NCBI GenBank assembly: GCA_002898075.1
Contig: BDSV01000187.1
Span: forward strand, 1 to 41,227
DNA: 41,227 bases
Reading direction: 5' to 3'
Source: a bacterium BMS3Abin03
GTDB lineage: Bacteria; Bacteroidota; Ignavibacteria; Ignavibacteriales; Ignavibacteriaceae
The notes under the pieces were generated by a model. The model ran no database searches, was not told where the DNA came from, and saw only the letters and a program-made list of their open reading frames with translations. Below are positions 8,197 to 18,253 of the stretch, one piece after another (position 1 is the stretch's first letter; the number at the start of each line of letters is the position of its first letter). The translations under genes and the position numbers were made by a program.

Positions 8197-8234
8197 GGTA
8201 TTCGTATTCATTTATTTTATAAACAGAAATTTTA

Positions 8235-9098
8235 ATGATCGTATTCTGGTTTAAAGAAGCATTCAAATCTATTGGAAGAGCAAAATCATCTTTTGTACTT
8301 ACATTTATCTCACTTACTCTTGCCGTAATTTTAATAGAAGCGTCCCTCATTGCTGTTCAGCTTTCGGAAGTATTTCAGAAAAGATTGAAAACCAATATTT
8401 CACTTTACATCTTTTTAAAAGACCCGGTCGATAAAGAAAAAGTAAATAATTATAAAAGCGAACTCACAGACAAAGATTTTATCCTTTCGGTTAAATATAT
8501 CAGCAAAGATGAAGCGGCTAAATCGTTTATAAAGGAAACCGGAGAGGATTTTAGAGAAATTCTTGATTACAATCCGTTACCTGCATCATTTGTTGTAAAA
8601 CTGAATACCGACATTGTAAAAAGAGATTCATTACAGAAAGTGATGGATAAACTTTCCGGTTACAATTGGGTAGATGAAGTGGTTTTTCGAAACAAGTTTA
8701 TTTACCGTTTGCTCGGTTATGTCGATGCCGGAAAGCAATATTTGTTTGCAATAACCGGGGTATTGATATTGATTGCAGTTTATCTTGTCTATAGTACAAT
8801 CCGCTTGATTACTAATGCCAGGATGAGAGAACTCGAAACTATGAAGTTAGTCGGCGCAAAACTTTCCACAATAAAAATGCCTATTCTTCTGAACGGATTG
8901 ATAACGGGAATTCTTGCAAGCATGTTCGGCATTGCCGTTTACTACTTTATTTCGGTTCAACTTTCGCATTATCAATCGATAAATAATTTTATTTTCCGTT
9001 ACCGGTACTACTACTTAGCGAGTCTTATTTTTTTAGGACCGTTCTTAAGTTTTATAGTCACTCTTTTTTCACTGAGAAAATTAACACTCAAAATTTGA
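8235..9098 (+). CDS. ftsX: Cell division ABC transporter permease FtsX
   Basis: Inner-membrane partner of the FtsE ATPase that activates septal peptidoglycan hydrolases. The 287 residues show the FtsX plan: N-terminal TM (about 20-43), an extracytoplasmic domain (about 45-165) with IFLKDPVDKEKV, then three TM segments (about 172-190, 218-240, 258-280). The MRELETMKLVGAKLSTI segment is the cytoplasmic loop that contacts FtsE, and LGPFLSFIVTLFSLRKL is the usual end. No ftsE is in the window. Confidence 0.93.
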   Translation: MIVFWFKEAFKSIGRAKSSFVLTFISLTLAVILIEASLIAVQLSEVFQKRLKTNISLYIFLKDPVDKEKVNNYKSELTDKDFILSVKYISKDEAAKSFIKETGEDFREILDYNPLPASFVVKLNTDIVKRDSLQKVMDKLSGYNWVDEVVFRNKFIYRLLGYVDAGKQYLFAITGVLILIAVYLVYSTIRLITNARMRELETMKLVGAKLSTIKMPILLNGLITGILASMFGIAVYYFISVQLSHYQSINNFIFRYRYYYLASLIFLGPFLSFIVTLFSLRKLTLKI

Positions 9099-9182
9099 TG
9101 TGGGGTTAATATTTTTTAATTTTAAAGATTAAATTAAGTAATCTTGGCTTCTTATCTGAATATTAATAAACGATAATTAATC

Positions 9183-10784
9183 TTGAACAAACTAACTAAA
9201 ATTCAGGTTGTCTTCTTTTTAAGCACGATTTTTTTCGGAATATCGTTTGCTCAAAACTTGCCCGATTATCCGGAAAGATCATTTCGATTAAAGCTGGATT
9301 CACTTCAGGCGGCTCAGAACTTTGCTTCAACCGTAGCTACCGAAGGAAGTATCGATCCGGAAGAGTATTACGTTGGTCCCGGCGATAAAATATTCATTTC
9401 GATTAGCGGGGTTAAAGAGATAATTCATAACTTAACCTTAAATCAGGAGGGCTGGCTTTATATTCCGCAGGTTGGCGGTATCGATTTGAACCAGCTAACA
9501 CTTAAAGAAGCAAAAGAAAAGATCAGCAAAGCCATAAACCGGTATTATAAGAATGTCAGCATATTTATTTCGCTTATCGATTTCCGAATGATAAGAGTTT
9601 CATTAGTCGGTGATGTGGTAAAAACCAAAAGTTATACTATCCCGGCTAATGCACGTCTCTCAGATTTAATATCCATTTCAAATGGGTTAACCAAAACTTC
9701 AAACATGCGAAACATTAAAATTATTCCCAAAGAAGGTGACCCCAAAGTTTGTGATCTTCTTGCATTCCTTCGTTTTGGAAATTACGATCAAAATCCGATG
9801 CTTAGGGAGGGTGACGTGGTAGTAGTAGATGTTGTGGATAAAACGGTTCAGATTAGCGGTTTGATTAAATACCCTGCTAAATATGAATTTGTCGAAGGAG
9901 AGACGGTTTATAATTTAATTCAGCTTGCGGGAGGATTTTTAACCAGGGCAAAACGGGATACGATCGAGGTAGTTCGATTTTTCGACGACGGGGAATTACA
10001 AAAGAGTGAGTATTATTCGTATGATTATATAAAAGAGAATAATATATTTCTGCAAAATATGGATCATGTCATCATTAGACAGATACCGGAATATTATATC
10101 GATTACTTTGTGAAAATTGCAGGGTACGTAAAATATCCGGGATTCTATAGAATAGCCAAAGATAAAACTACTCTAAAAGGTATAATTGAAAAAGCGGGAG
10201 GTTTTCTCGATGAGGCATCGCTAACTGAAGCAACCCTGACGCGTAAGATTGACAATGAAGAAAAAGACCTTGAATTTAATAGATTAAAACTAATGGAACC
10301 GAAAGATATGACCCAGGATGAGTACGCTTATTTTAAAGCAAGGTCCCGTGAAAGAAGCGGCAGAGTAGTTGTAAATTTTGTTAGACTCTTTAAGCAGAAC
10401 GATAAAAAAGAAAATATTGTTCTGAGAAAAGGGGATGTTATAACTATACCTGAAAGAAAAAATTATATAACTATGTTGGGTCAAATCATTAATCCGGGAA
10501 ATATTATTTACGATTCTTCCTATACTGTAGATGATTATATTAATCTTGCAGGAGGATTCGGATGGCATGCTGAAGAAGGTGAAGTTAGGGTGATTAAAGC
10601 AAAAACAGGAGAGTGGATTTACCCGGAAGATGTTGAAAGTCTGGAACCGGGAGATGCTATCTGGGTTCCCGAAGAACCGCCGGCACCGGAGTTTTGGGAA
10701 ATATTTAACACAACTTTACAGGTGCTGGGTCAGGTAGCGGCTGTCGTTGCCGCCACAGCAGCTATTATAATTGCTACGAGGTAA
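9183..10784 (+). CDS. Polysaccharide export protein with SLBB domains (Wza-like)
   Basis: The 533-residue protein has a signal peptide (cleavage after about A23, ISFAQ), a polysaccharide biosynthesis/export domain (about 58-140, YVGPGDKIFISISG) and several SLBB repeats (about 145, 225, 305 and 430; each with ISGLIKYPAKYEF-, IAGYVKYPGFYRI- or MLGQIINPGNI-type strands and an LAGGF turn). A hydrophobic C-terminal segment (about 512-530) may cross the outer membrane, as the Wza helix does. TTG at 9183 is used as the start because it gives a complete signal peptide. It opens the polysaccharide locus and is followed three bases later by the Wzz-like gene. Confidence 0.93.
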   Translation: MNKLTKIQVVFFLSTIFFGISFAQNLPDYPERSFRLKLDSLQAAQNFASTVATEGSIDPEEYYVGPGDKIFISISGVKEIIHNLTLNQEGWLYIPQVGGIDLNQLTLKEAKEKISKAINRYYKNVSIFISLIDFRMIRVSLVGDVVKTKSYTIPANARLSDLISISNGLTKTSNMRNIKIIPKEGDPKVCDLLAFLRFGNYDQNPMLREGDVVVVDVVDKTVQISGLIKYPAKYEFVEGETVYNLIQLAGGFLTRAKRDTIEVVRFFDDGELQKSEYYSYDYIKENNIFLQNMDHVIIRQIPEYYIDYFVKIAGYVKYPGFYRIAKDKTTLKGIIEKAGGFLDEASLTEATLTRKIDNEEKDLEFNRLKLMEPKDMTQDEYAYFKARSRERSGRVVVNFVRLFKQNDKKENIVLRKGDVITIPERKNYITMLGQIINPGNIIYDSSYTVDDYINLAGGFGWHAEEGEVRVIKAKTGEWIYPEDVESLEPGDAIWVPEEPPAPEFWEIFNTTLQVLGQVAAVVAATAAIIIATR

Positions 10785-10786
10785 TA

Positions 10787-11935
10787 TTGAGTTTTCATGA
10801 TATTATACATACAATTCTGACGAACATAGGCATTTTACTTAAAGTTACTATTGTCTCAGTTATTCTAATTTTTTTAATACTGTTGTTCATTTATCCGGTA
10901 ACTTACGAATCAGAAGTGTCTGTCCTCCCACCTGAAAAAGGAAATGAAACAAGTGCGTTAACAAATTTACTTGGAGACAGGTCTTTATCAGGGTTTTTCA
11001 GTTTTGGGATGCAGTCGGCTAATTCACAATTGTTTATTGAAATATTAAAAAGTAGAACGGCTGCATTGTATGTAGTTCGCAAACTAAACCTCACCCGGTA
11101 TTTTGGGAAAGAAAATGAGATAGACGCTGCTTATTACTTATCAAAAAAATTAAATACCGACCTTACCAAAGAGGGAATAATCAAACTGAATGTCGATGTT
11201 TCATCGGGTTTAATTCCATCGCTGTTTGATGATAAGGATTCGCTTAAAAATCTTTCAGCATTACTTTCAAATACATATATAGAAGCGCTTGATTCGATAA
11301 ACAAAGCCAAGCTTACATCAAAAGCAAAACGTGCACGGCAGTATATCGAAGTACAATTAAAAAAGACTAAAACTCTTCTCGATTCTGTTGAATTGAGATT
11401 AATGAAATTTCAGGAGGAAAATAAAACCATCGCATTGCCGCAACAGGTTTCGGCTGCTATTGATGCGGCGGCTAAATTAAAAACTGAAATCATTCAAACT
11501 GAAATAGAACTGGGATTTTTGGAAACAAACCTGCGGAAAGATAATCAAACCATTATATCACTTAAAAATAAATTACGCGAGCTGCGTCAGCAGTATGATA
11601 AAATGCAATTAGGCAGTAAGGATTATCTGCTTGCTTTTAGTGATGTGCCGGAGCTGGGCAAAAAACTTTCGGATCTATTAAGAGATGTAAAAATTCAAAA
11701 CGAAGTTTACCTTTTACTTCAGCAACAATACTATAAGGAAAAGATTCAGGAAAATCGCGACATTCCCACAGTGGAAATATTGGATGAAGCTCTTCCGCCG
11801 GCGAGAGCATCGTCACCGCGGGTTATTTTTTCAACTTTTCTTAGCGGTGTTTTTGTTTTCTTACTTTTTTCTATAATTATTATTGTTAAAGAAGAGAAAA
11901 ACATTAAATTGCAAAATCAAGTGAAGGATAATTAA
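10787..11935 (+). CDS. Wzz/GNVR-type chain-length determinant protein
   Basis: Inner-membrane polysaccharide co-polymerase that sets chain length. The 382-residue protein has TM helices near both ends (about 14-37 and 345-368), a periplasmic alpha-helical coiled-coil stretch (about 175-310), and the proline-rich PPARASSPR motif just before TM2, which defines the family. It has no C-terminal tyrosine kinase (no Walker motif, no Tyr tail), unlike Wzc. The TTG start at 10787 is preceded by GAGGT. The UXS gene begins immediately after its stop with no gap. Confidence 0.92.
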   Translation: MSFHDIIHTILTNIGILLKVTIVSVILIFLILLFIYPVTYESEVSVLPPEKGNETSALTNLLGDRSLSGFFSFGMQSANSQLFIEILKSRTAALYVVRKLNLTRYFGKENEIDAAYYLSKKLNTDLTKEGIIKLNVDVSSGLIPSLFDDKDSLKNLSALLSNTYIEALDSINKAKLTSKAKRARQYIEVQLKKTKTLLDSVELRLMKFQEENKTIALPQQVSAAIDAAAKLKTEIIQTEIELGFLETNLRKDNQTIISLKNKLRELRQQYDKMQLGSKDYLLAFSDVPELGKKLSDLLRDVKIQNEVYLLLQQQYYKEKIQENRDIPTVEILDEALPPARASSPRVIFSTFLSGVFVFLLFSIIIIVKEEKNIKLQNQVKDN

Positions 11936-12877
11936 TTGTATTCTCCAACTGCCGTTGTTACGGGTGGAGCCGGATTTTTGGGTTCGCATCTGTGTGATAA
12001 ATTATTGCAGGAAAATTTTAGTGTTATCTGTGTCGATAATCTTCTTACCGGGTCGATCAATAATATTAGCCATCTCTCCGGGCACGAAAAATTTTCATTT
12101 ATAAAACATGATGTTACTAACTATATCTTTATTCCCGGCAGAGTAGATTATATACTTCATTTCGCCTCTCCCGCAAGTCCGATAGATTATTTAAAACTTC
12201 CGATTCAAACACTTAAAGTCGGTTCGCTTGGAACACATAAAGCATTAGGATTGGCAAAGGAAAAAAAAGCCACATTCTTGTTAGCTTCAACTTCCGAAGT
12301 GTACGGCGATCCGACAATTCACCCGCAAAGCGAAGAGTATTGGGGAAATGTAAACCCGATAGGTCCGAGAGGTGTTTATGATGAAGCCAAAAGATTTGCT
12401 GAAGCGTTAACGATGGCTTATCACCGCTATCACGGGGTTAATACAAGAATAGTACGAATTTTCAATACTTATGGTCCCAGGATGCGTGCGGACGACGGCA
12501 GGGCTTTGCCTACGTTTATCGGGCAGGCGTTGAAAAATGAAGATATAACGGTTTTTGGCGACGGATCTCAAACAAGGAGTTTTTGCTATGTATCTGATTT
12601 GATAGACGGTATATTTAAGTTATTGATGAGCCAGGAAACCGAACCTGTTAATATCGGGAACTCTGAAGAAATTACTATAAGGGATTTCGCGAAAGAGGTC
12701 ATTCGTCTAACCGGAAGTAAAAGTAAAATTATTAATACCGAATTACCCATTGATGACCCTAAAGTTCGTCAGCCGGATATAAGCAAAGCAAAACGAATAT
12801 TAGGATGGGAACCGAAAATTGATCGTAACAAAGGTTTGGAGCTTACGATTAAATATTTTGAAGATTTATTGAGCTAG
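11936..12877 (+). CDS. UDP-glucuronic acid decarboxylase (UDP-xylose synthase)
   Basis: Extended SDR that converts UDP-glucuronate to UDP-xylose using bound NAD. The 313-residue protein has the Rossmann motif [11 protein letters not shown] (9-19), catalytic S120/E121 in [10 protein letters not shown], and Y148/K152 in [23 protein letters not shown] is a UXS hallmark that separates it from UDP-galactose epimerases. [16 protein letters not shown] closes the fold. The TTG start directly abuts the Wzz stop. The product is a likely donor for the glycosyltransferases in this locus. Confidence 0.94.
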   Translation: MYSPTAVVTGGAGFLGSHLCDKLLQENFSVICVDNLLTGSINNISHLSGHEKFSFIKHDVTNYIFIPGRVDYILHFASPASPIDYLKLPIQTLKVGSLGTHKALGLAKEKKATFLLASTSEVYGDPTIHPQSEEYWGNVNPIGPRGVYDEAKRFAEALTMAYHRYHGVNTRIVRIFNTYGPRMRADDGRALPTFIGQALKNEDITVFGDGSQTRSFCYVSDLIDGIFKLLMSQETEPVNIGNSEEITIRDFAKEVIRLTGSKSKIINTELPIDDPKVRQPDISKAKRILGWEPKIDRNKGLELTIKYFEDLLS

Positions 12878-13011
12878 AATAAGCTTGAATTTATGACGGA
12901 TAAAAAAAATATCCAAAACATTTTTCTAATAGTATTTTGCCGCAATTAATAAAATTATTATTTCTCTCATCGTTTCTCACACTCTGATAATGATATATTG
13001 CAAAATTCATA

Positions 13012-14553
13012 ATGATTAAAAAATTAACATCAACACTTGCCGGTGCATTTATTTTTATAACGGCTGTTAATCTTTTTAGCAGGGGATTGGGGTTTTTTAG
13101 AGAAATATTATTTGCAAATTACTTTGGAAGAGGGATTAATTTTGATGTATATCTTATTGCCGCTGTCATTCCAATAACCATAAATACTGTTGCTTTATTT
13201 ATTGGACAGAACTATTTTATTCCTGCTTATCATAAAGTAAAATCCCGGGACCCTGATTCCACAAATAAATTTTTTACAGTAAACTTTTTCATTTTTATTT
13301 TAATTGGTTTTTTAATATCAATCGTTTTGTATTTTTTTGCTGAAACAATTATTGATGTTTACCTTCAGACTGATAATAATTCAATAAAAGAAATTGCTGT
13401 AAATATTTTCAGATTATTCTTAATCACAATCCCGTTTACATTTGCCATTTCAATTTTATCTGCTTTTGAACAAGCCGAATATAAGTTTAAATATCCGGCT
13501 ATTGGGAGATTGTTTCTTAATCTTACAATAATTCCTATCTTAATTCTCTTTACCGATAAGTTTGGTATTTACACAATTCCCCTTGGATTTATCTTAGGAA
13601 TTTTCCTCCAATTTTTCTATTTGCTAATTAAAGGAAGTTCTCGTGTGAGCTTTTCGTTTTTCTCTCTGAAGGATAAAAGAGAAGTATTCAACTTCCTGGA
13701 CATAACAATTTTTAGCATAATTCTAATCGAAACAATAGGTCAATTTTATTTATTAGCCGATAGATATTTTTTCAAGATGGTTGACCAGGGTGGAATAGCT
13801 TCTTTAAGTTATGCGTTCAATCTATTTAATTTACCTGTTTCCGTTGTGTCATTGGCTTTCGCAACTGTTATATTTCCAAAATTTTCAGAAAATATCCAAA
13901 CCAAATCGTTTGATAATCTGCAAAAGAATTTATCCGATTCAATAAGTGCCAACTTATTGTTTTTTGTCCCGATAGCATTTCTGTTATTTTTCTATGGCGA
14001 TGATATTATCAAATTGCTTTTTGAAAGAGGAAAATTTTACAGTTCCGATACATTAGATACATTCCTTGCACTTAAAGCTTATGCATTTAGTATAATTTTT
14101 TATTCAACCTATGCAATCTTTAATAAGATAATATACGGAGCAAAGTTTGTGAACTGGTTATTGTTAATTACTGTAGCCGGCATTGTTCTAAAAATTGTAC
14201 TTAATTTTATTTTTGTCGGATTGTGGAAACAAAACGGGTTGGCTCTTTCTACATCGTTTAGCTACTTATTTTTCTTTCTGGCGAGCTTTATCTTAGTTTA
14301 TAAAAAATTACCTATGAAAAATCAAAGCTTATTTTTTAAAGAATTGGTTTTCCATTTAACAAACGGTTTTTTTTCATATATTATTATCCAATTATTTTTT
14401 TATTATATAATTCCAAATTACAATTATATTAACCTGGTGAAAATTTTATTTTTTCTCCCAGTATATATTTTGAATGTTTATTTAATTGGGAATAGATCTT
14501 TAGTATTAGTGAAGGAACTACTGAATTCAGTAAGATCAGTGAAATCAATATGA
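13012..14553 (+). CDS. MurJ/Wzx-family lipid-linked saccharide flippase
   Basis: MOP-superfamily transporter with 513 residues and about 13-14 predicted TM segments. Family marks are FSRGLGFFREILFANYFG near the N terminus, AFEQAEYKFKYP, FNLPVSVVSLAFATVIFPK and KLLFERGKF (about 337-345), all typical of MviN/MurJ. Placed in a polysaccharide locus, it may act as the O-unit flippase rather than as the essential lipid II flippase; sequence alone cannot decide. It starts 134 bp after UXS, so it may have its own promoter. Confidence 0.88.
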   Translation: MIKKLTSTLAGAFIFITAVNLFSRGLGFFREILFANYFGRGINFDVYLIAAVIPITINTVALFIGQNYFIPAYHKVKSRDPDSTNKFFTVNFFIFILIGFLISIVLYFFAETIIDVYLQTDNNSIKEIAVNIFRLFLITIPFTFAISILSAFEQAEYKFKYPAIGRLFLNLTIIPILILFTDKFGIYTIPLGFILGIFLQFFYLLIKGSSRVSFSFFSLKDKREVFNFLDITIFSIILIETIGQFYLLADRYFFKMVDQGGIASLSYAFNLFNLPVSVVSLAFATVIFPKFSENIQTKSFDNLQKNLSDSISANLLFFVPIAFLLFFYGDDIIKLLFERGKFYSSDTLDTFLALKAYAFSIIFYSTYAIFNKIIYGAKFVNWLLLITVAGIVLKIVLNFIFVGLWKQNGLALSTSFSYLFFFLASFILVYKKLPMKNQSLFFKELVFHLTNGFFSYIIIQLFFYYIIPNYNYINLVKILFFLPVYILNVYLIGNRSLVLVKELLNSVRSVKSI

Positions 14554-14577
14554 TGCGTAACATAGTTTATACAAATT

Positions 14578-15303
14578 ATGAATGATTTTAGAGAAGAGTT
14601 ATATAGAAGATATTCATCTACATTTAAAGAGCATATCTCTGAATTTGATGAAAAAAATGTTGCCATAACAATAACTAAATATCGTTATCAGTACCTGCCG
14701 ATTTTGAAAGAGTTCAACAAAGATGTGCGCATATTGGAACTCGGTTGCGGCAGAGGAATATTCTTAGAGTTCTTAATTAATAACGGGTACAAAAATGTAT
14801 TTGGAATTGATGTTTCCAAAGAGCAGATAGATATAGCAAAAGCGCAGAATCTAAATGTAGAAGAGATTAGTGTGTTAGAATATCTAAAAAACAATAATGA
14901 AAAATTTGATTTAATATTTGCCATTGATTTGATTGAACATTTCTATAAAGATGAGCTAATCCCTTTGTTTGAAGGCATTTATAACAATTTAAAAAATGGC
15001 GGAGCATTTGTTTTTCACACACCAAACGGATTAGGTATAAATGCAAACAGAATAATTTATTGTGATCTTACGCACTTAACTATTTTTGCACCGAATTCTG
15101 CAATACAAATTTTAAAACTTGTTGGATTTAATAAGATCAAATTTTATGAAACCGAACCTTATGCAAAAAATTTAAATGGAGCATTACGGTTAATACTTTG
15201 GAAAACTGTGAAGTTATTTTTTAATGGTATTCGCTTAATTGAAACAGGCGGAACCGAAAAAATTCTAACACAAAATTTTATTTGTGTTGCATTTAAGGGT
15301 TGA
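14578..15303 (+). CDS. SAM-dependent methyltransferase (glycan locus)
   Basis: A 241-residue class I methyltransferase. Motif I is ILELGCGRGIFLEFLI (about 43-58), followed by VFGIDVSKEQIDIA as motif II and FDLIFAIDLIEHF as the post-I acidic/His segment. HTPNGLGINANRIIY is typical of UbiG/SpsC-like enzymes that methylate sugars or lipid carriers. It lies 24 bp after the flippase. A role in methylating the surface glycan is inference. Confidence 0.85.
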   Translation: MNDFREELYRRYSSTFKEHISEFDEKNVAITITKYRYQYLPILKEFNKDVRILELGCGRGIFLEFLINNGYKNVFGIDVSKEQIDIAKAQNLNVEEISVLEYLKNNNEKFDLIFAIDLIEHFYKDELIPLFEGIYNNLKNGGAFVFHTPNGLGINANRIIYCDLTHLTIFAPNSAIQILKLVGFNKIKFYETEPYAKNLNGALRLILWKTVKLFFNGIRLIETGGTEKILTQNFICVAFKG

Positions 15304-15370
15304 ACTGTTAACCAAAGTTTTCCCGTGTGGGTTTTTAGGTAAATAAAATTAGGAATTTGTGTTATAAAAG

Positions 15371-16240
15371 ATGTTAGTGGAAAAATTATTTTCTAATATA
15401 AAAAGTATTGGTATTCAGGCAACTGCGGCAAAGGCATTTCAGTATTTGTACAATAGAATTAAATTTAATTTCACACCCCTTAAGTTAAAATTGAAAAAAA
15501 AGTTTGTCAGAGGAGACTTAATTGTAGCACATGGTAAACATAAATTTATCTATTATGATAATGGTGATATTAGTGAACGTTTGTATCATTCATTTTGGAA
15601 AAAATATTATGAAGAAGAGTTAAATAAAGTTCAAAATTATATTCGGAAAGGAGATACTGTAATAGATGTCGGAGGTAATTTAGGATTTTATACTTTATTA
15701 TTATCAGAACTTGTTGGTGTAAATGGCAAGGTTTTTACGTTCGAGCCGTTTTCGGAAAATTTTAAAAAATTGAATAGGACCATATCAATTAATAATCTTA
15801 ACAATGTAGATTCTTTTAATGTGGGATTAGGAGAAGAAGAAAGAAAAGCCATACTTTATTACGATTCTCATCAAACCGGTATGAGCACTATTGTTTACAA
15901 AATATCATCTGATGCCATCACCGAAGAAATTAAACTGACGACTCTCGATAAATTTTTTGAAAAAATAAAGAAAAAGATTTCATTTATAAAAATAGATACT
16001 GAAGGCTATGAACCCCAGGTACTTCTTGGAGGTAAAAGAATCCTATTAAAGGACAAACCTGTAATTTGTATTGAATTAGGAGGAGAATATTTTGAATCGT
16101 CTTTATTCGCACTAAAGATTTTGAAGGAATTAAATTATGATTGCGATGCCTTTAATATTAATCTAAAGGAAATACCCGCTGGTACTAATTTTATTTGCAA
16201 ACCAAACAATTTAATTGAAAGAAACAAACACCCGGTATAA
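15371..16240 (+). CDS. FkbM-family methyltransferase
   Basis: A 289-residue protein. The FkbM domain runs from about 95 to 260 with GDTVIDVGGNLGFYTLLL as SAM motif I, VFTFEPFSENF as motif II, and LTTLDKFFE...ISFIKIDTEGYEPQVLLGG as the family-defining late motif. FkbM proteins O-methylate sugars or polyketides, and here a sugar hydroxyl is the likely target. The first 90 residues form a Lys-rich N-terminal region of the kind often seen in polysaccharide-locus members. Confidence 0.88.
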   Translation: MLVEKLFSNIKSIGIQATAAKAFQYLYNRIKFNFTPLKLKLKKKFVRGDLIVAHGKHKFIYYDNGDISERLYHSFWKKYYEEELNKVQNYIRKGDTVIDVGGNLGFYTLLLSELVGVNGKVFTFEPFSENFKKLNRTISINNLNNVDSFNVGLGEEERKAILYYDSHQTGMSTIVYKISSDAITEEIKLTTLDKFFEKIKKKISFIKIDTEGYEPQVLLGGKRILLKDKPVICIELGGEYFESSLFALKILKELNYDCDAFNINLKEIPAGTNFICKPNNLIERNKHPV

Positions 16241-16380
16241 CTTTTTACTACAACAAGGAATCTTTTTCTTTCATGGGTAAAGATGCAATAGATAATTCTC
16301 TTTAGTCTTTACTTTTTATAGAATGTTATGCGCTCACAAATTTTATTGAAGAAAAGAAATAGTTAAAAAAAAGACCATGG

Positions 16381-16407
16381 TTGAAGTGTAATAATATGCT
16401 AAATTTG
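16381..16407 (+). promoter_or_regulatory. Candidate promoter for the asparagine-synthase-like gene
   Basis: TTG at 16381-16383 and TAAATTTG at 16400-16407 are separated by 16 bp, close to the Bacteroidota TTTG...TAnnTTTG arrangement. The box lies 34 bp before the chosen ATG, in a 201-bp gap. Confidence 0.42.
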
Positions 16408-16441
16408 TAATAGTAATCAATAATATTGTTTGGAGAAAAAA

Positions 16442-18253
16442 ATGCCCGGTATCAGTCTTATCTATAATAATAATGGTTTGCCAAGAGAAGCAGAAGAAAT
16501 TACTACTATTATTAATAACTTAAATATTTTAGATCATCATTCGAGTCAGATTTTTAAATGTGAACAAAATTTTTTTATGGGTTGGAATAAATATGAAGAA
16601 TATCCAATCCAAATAATTGATCATAATCATTTCACAATAATAATCGAAGGTAAAATTTACAACAAAGATAACGAAAAACTGAAAACTGAAATAATTGAGT
16701 TAGCGGATGGGATCAGTCAGAATAATTATAGCATTAAAATATCTGATTGGTTAAAAAATACTGATGGTGATTTTATTATATATATTATTAACGATAATAA
16801 TATTTACATTCTTAACGATATATTCGGACGTTTACCTCTTTATTACAGTATTTCAGAAAATGGAATAATTCTATCGAGATATCTGAGATTTATTAAAGAT
16901 ATAAACAAGGATTTTGCTTTTAATAGAATAGCTATTTCTCAATTTTTATTATTAGGATATATGCTGGGGAAGCATACTATTTTGGAAAACGTTTATCATC
17001 TTCGTCCGGGGTCCCTGATTAAAATCGAATCTTCAAAAGTTAATGTTGAAGTTATTCACGAATTTAATTTTGAATATAAAAAATATCGGGAAAGAAATTT
17101 TGAAGAGAATATAAATAATCTGTCAAATTTATTCAGCGAAGCAGCAATAAATAGATTACAGGGTGCAGCTAAAAATATTGTAGCAATGAGCGGTGGTCTT
17201 GATTCTAGAGCGATAGCAGCTTGTCTAAACAAACATAATTCTCCCTTTATTGCTGTAACTATGAAATATAAAACCGGCTATACAGAAGAGGAAGTAGTTG
17301 TGGCAGAACAGGTAGCTGCATTATTGAATTTAGATTGGAAATTGCTGGATGTTGTTCCGCCAAATGGAGATGATATTTATAAGTTATTAAAAATAAAAGA
17401 GGGTATGAACTCTTTGTATATGGCTGGAATTATTCCATTTTATAAGGAAATTCAGAAGTCTTTCGGTAATAATATAAATTTTTTTACTGGTGATAACGGA
17501 GACAAATTAATATTTACCATTGACAGACCAATCACTAATTTCAAAAATGTTGATGAATTAGTAGAATATATTATTTCTGAACATGCTATAATTCCAATTG
17601 ACGAAGTTGTGGCACTAACTAAAACGAAAAAAACTGAATTATTTAATGATCTCAAGGAATTAGTACTATCATTTCCAGAAAATGACTTAAAACAAAAGTA
17701 TATTCATTTTAGAATTCATGAAAAACCGTTTAAATATGCCTATCAGGGAGAAGATAGACACAGAAACTATTTTTGGAGTGTTTCTCCCTTCTGGTCTATA
17801 CAATTTTTTAATTATATCATGAACTGTTCAGACGAATCAAAGATTAGGCATAAGACGTTTAGAAGACTTTTACAAAGCTATTCCCCTGAAGTAACCGATT
17901 TGAATTATACAAACATAAAATCTTCTATTACTTCCTTTAAAGGCAAATTCTCTCTTTTCGTAATATATTATATTTATCCACGAATCCCAGTATTAATCAA
18001 GAGGAAACTTAAGTCAACATTTTTTGAGGGAAACCCTTCTACTAGTGAAGACTCTACAATATTCAAATGTATTAAGGATATAGTTAACAATTCAAAAATG
18101 ATAAAAGAGTATTTTAAAGTAGAAAATAGTAGTGATTTGAGACGTTATCGTAAAAAAGCAATTTATAATATTTTAACAATGCTATCGATTATTGAAGAAT
18201 TAGGTGAAGGAAAGAGCACACTTAGTAAGTACTTAAATGAAGAGTTCCACTGA
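16442..18253 (+). CDS. Asparagine synthase-like protein without glutaminase Cys
   Basis: The 603-residue protein has the C-terminal AsnB ATP-pyrophosphatase domain (from about 215), with the P-loop MSGGLDSRAIAA (S250-S255 core), the VVVAEQVAALL helix and FTGDNGDKLIF. The N-terminal domain keeps fragments of the Ntn fold (IIIEGKIYN, ILNDIFGRLPLYYS, LRPGSLIKI) but begins MPGISLIYN, so the Cys2 nucleophile is replaced by Pro and glutaminase activity should be absent. ATG at 16442 is preferred over TTG at 16430 because GGAG at 16432-16435 is correctly spaced for it. It may form amides or other acyl-adenylate products on the glycan; the substrate is unknown. Confidence 0.86.
   Translation: MPGISLIYNNNGLPREAEEITTIINNLNILDHHSSQIFKCEQNFFMGWNKYEEYPIQIIDHNHFTIIIEGKIYNKDNEKLKTEIIELADGISQNNYSIKISDWLKNTDGDFIIYIINDNNIYILNDIFGRLPLYYSISENGIILSRYLRFIKDINKDFAFNRIAISQFLLLGYMLGKHTILENVYHLRPGSLIKIESSKVNVEVIHEFNFEYKKYRERNFEENINNLSNLFSEAAINRLQGAAKNIVAMSGGLDSRAIAACLNKHNSPFIAVTMKYKTGYTEEEVVVAEQVAALLNLDWKLLDVVPPNGDDIYKLLKIKEGMNSLYMAGIIPFYKEIQKSFGNNINFFTGDNGDKLIFTIDRPITNFKNVDELVEYIISEHAIIPIDEVVALTKTKKTELFNDLKELVLSFPENDLKQKYIHFRIHEKPFKYAYQGEDRHRNYFWSVSPFWSIQFFNYIMNCSDESKIRHKTFRRLLQSYSPEVTDLNYTNIKSSITSFKGKFSLFVIYYIYPRIPVLIKRKLKSTFFEGNPSTSEDSTIFKCIKDIVNNSKMIKEYFKVENSSDLRRYRKKAIYNILTMLSIIEELGEGKSTLSKYLNEEFH

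Noticed and set aside
12898-12914. GGATA/TATCC hairpin after UXS
   Set aside because: 5-bp stem with an all-A loop in A/T-rich DNA, easily due to chance.
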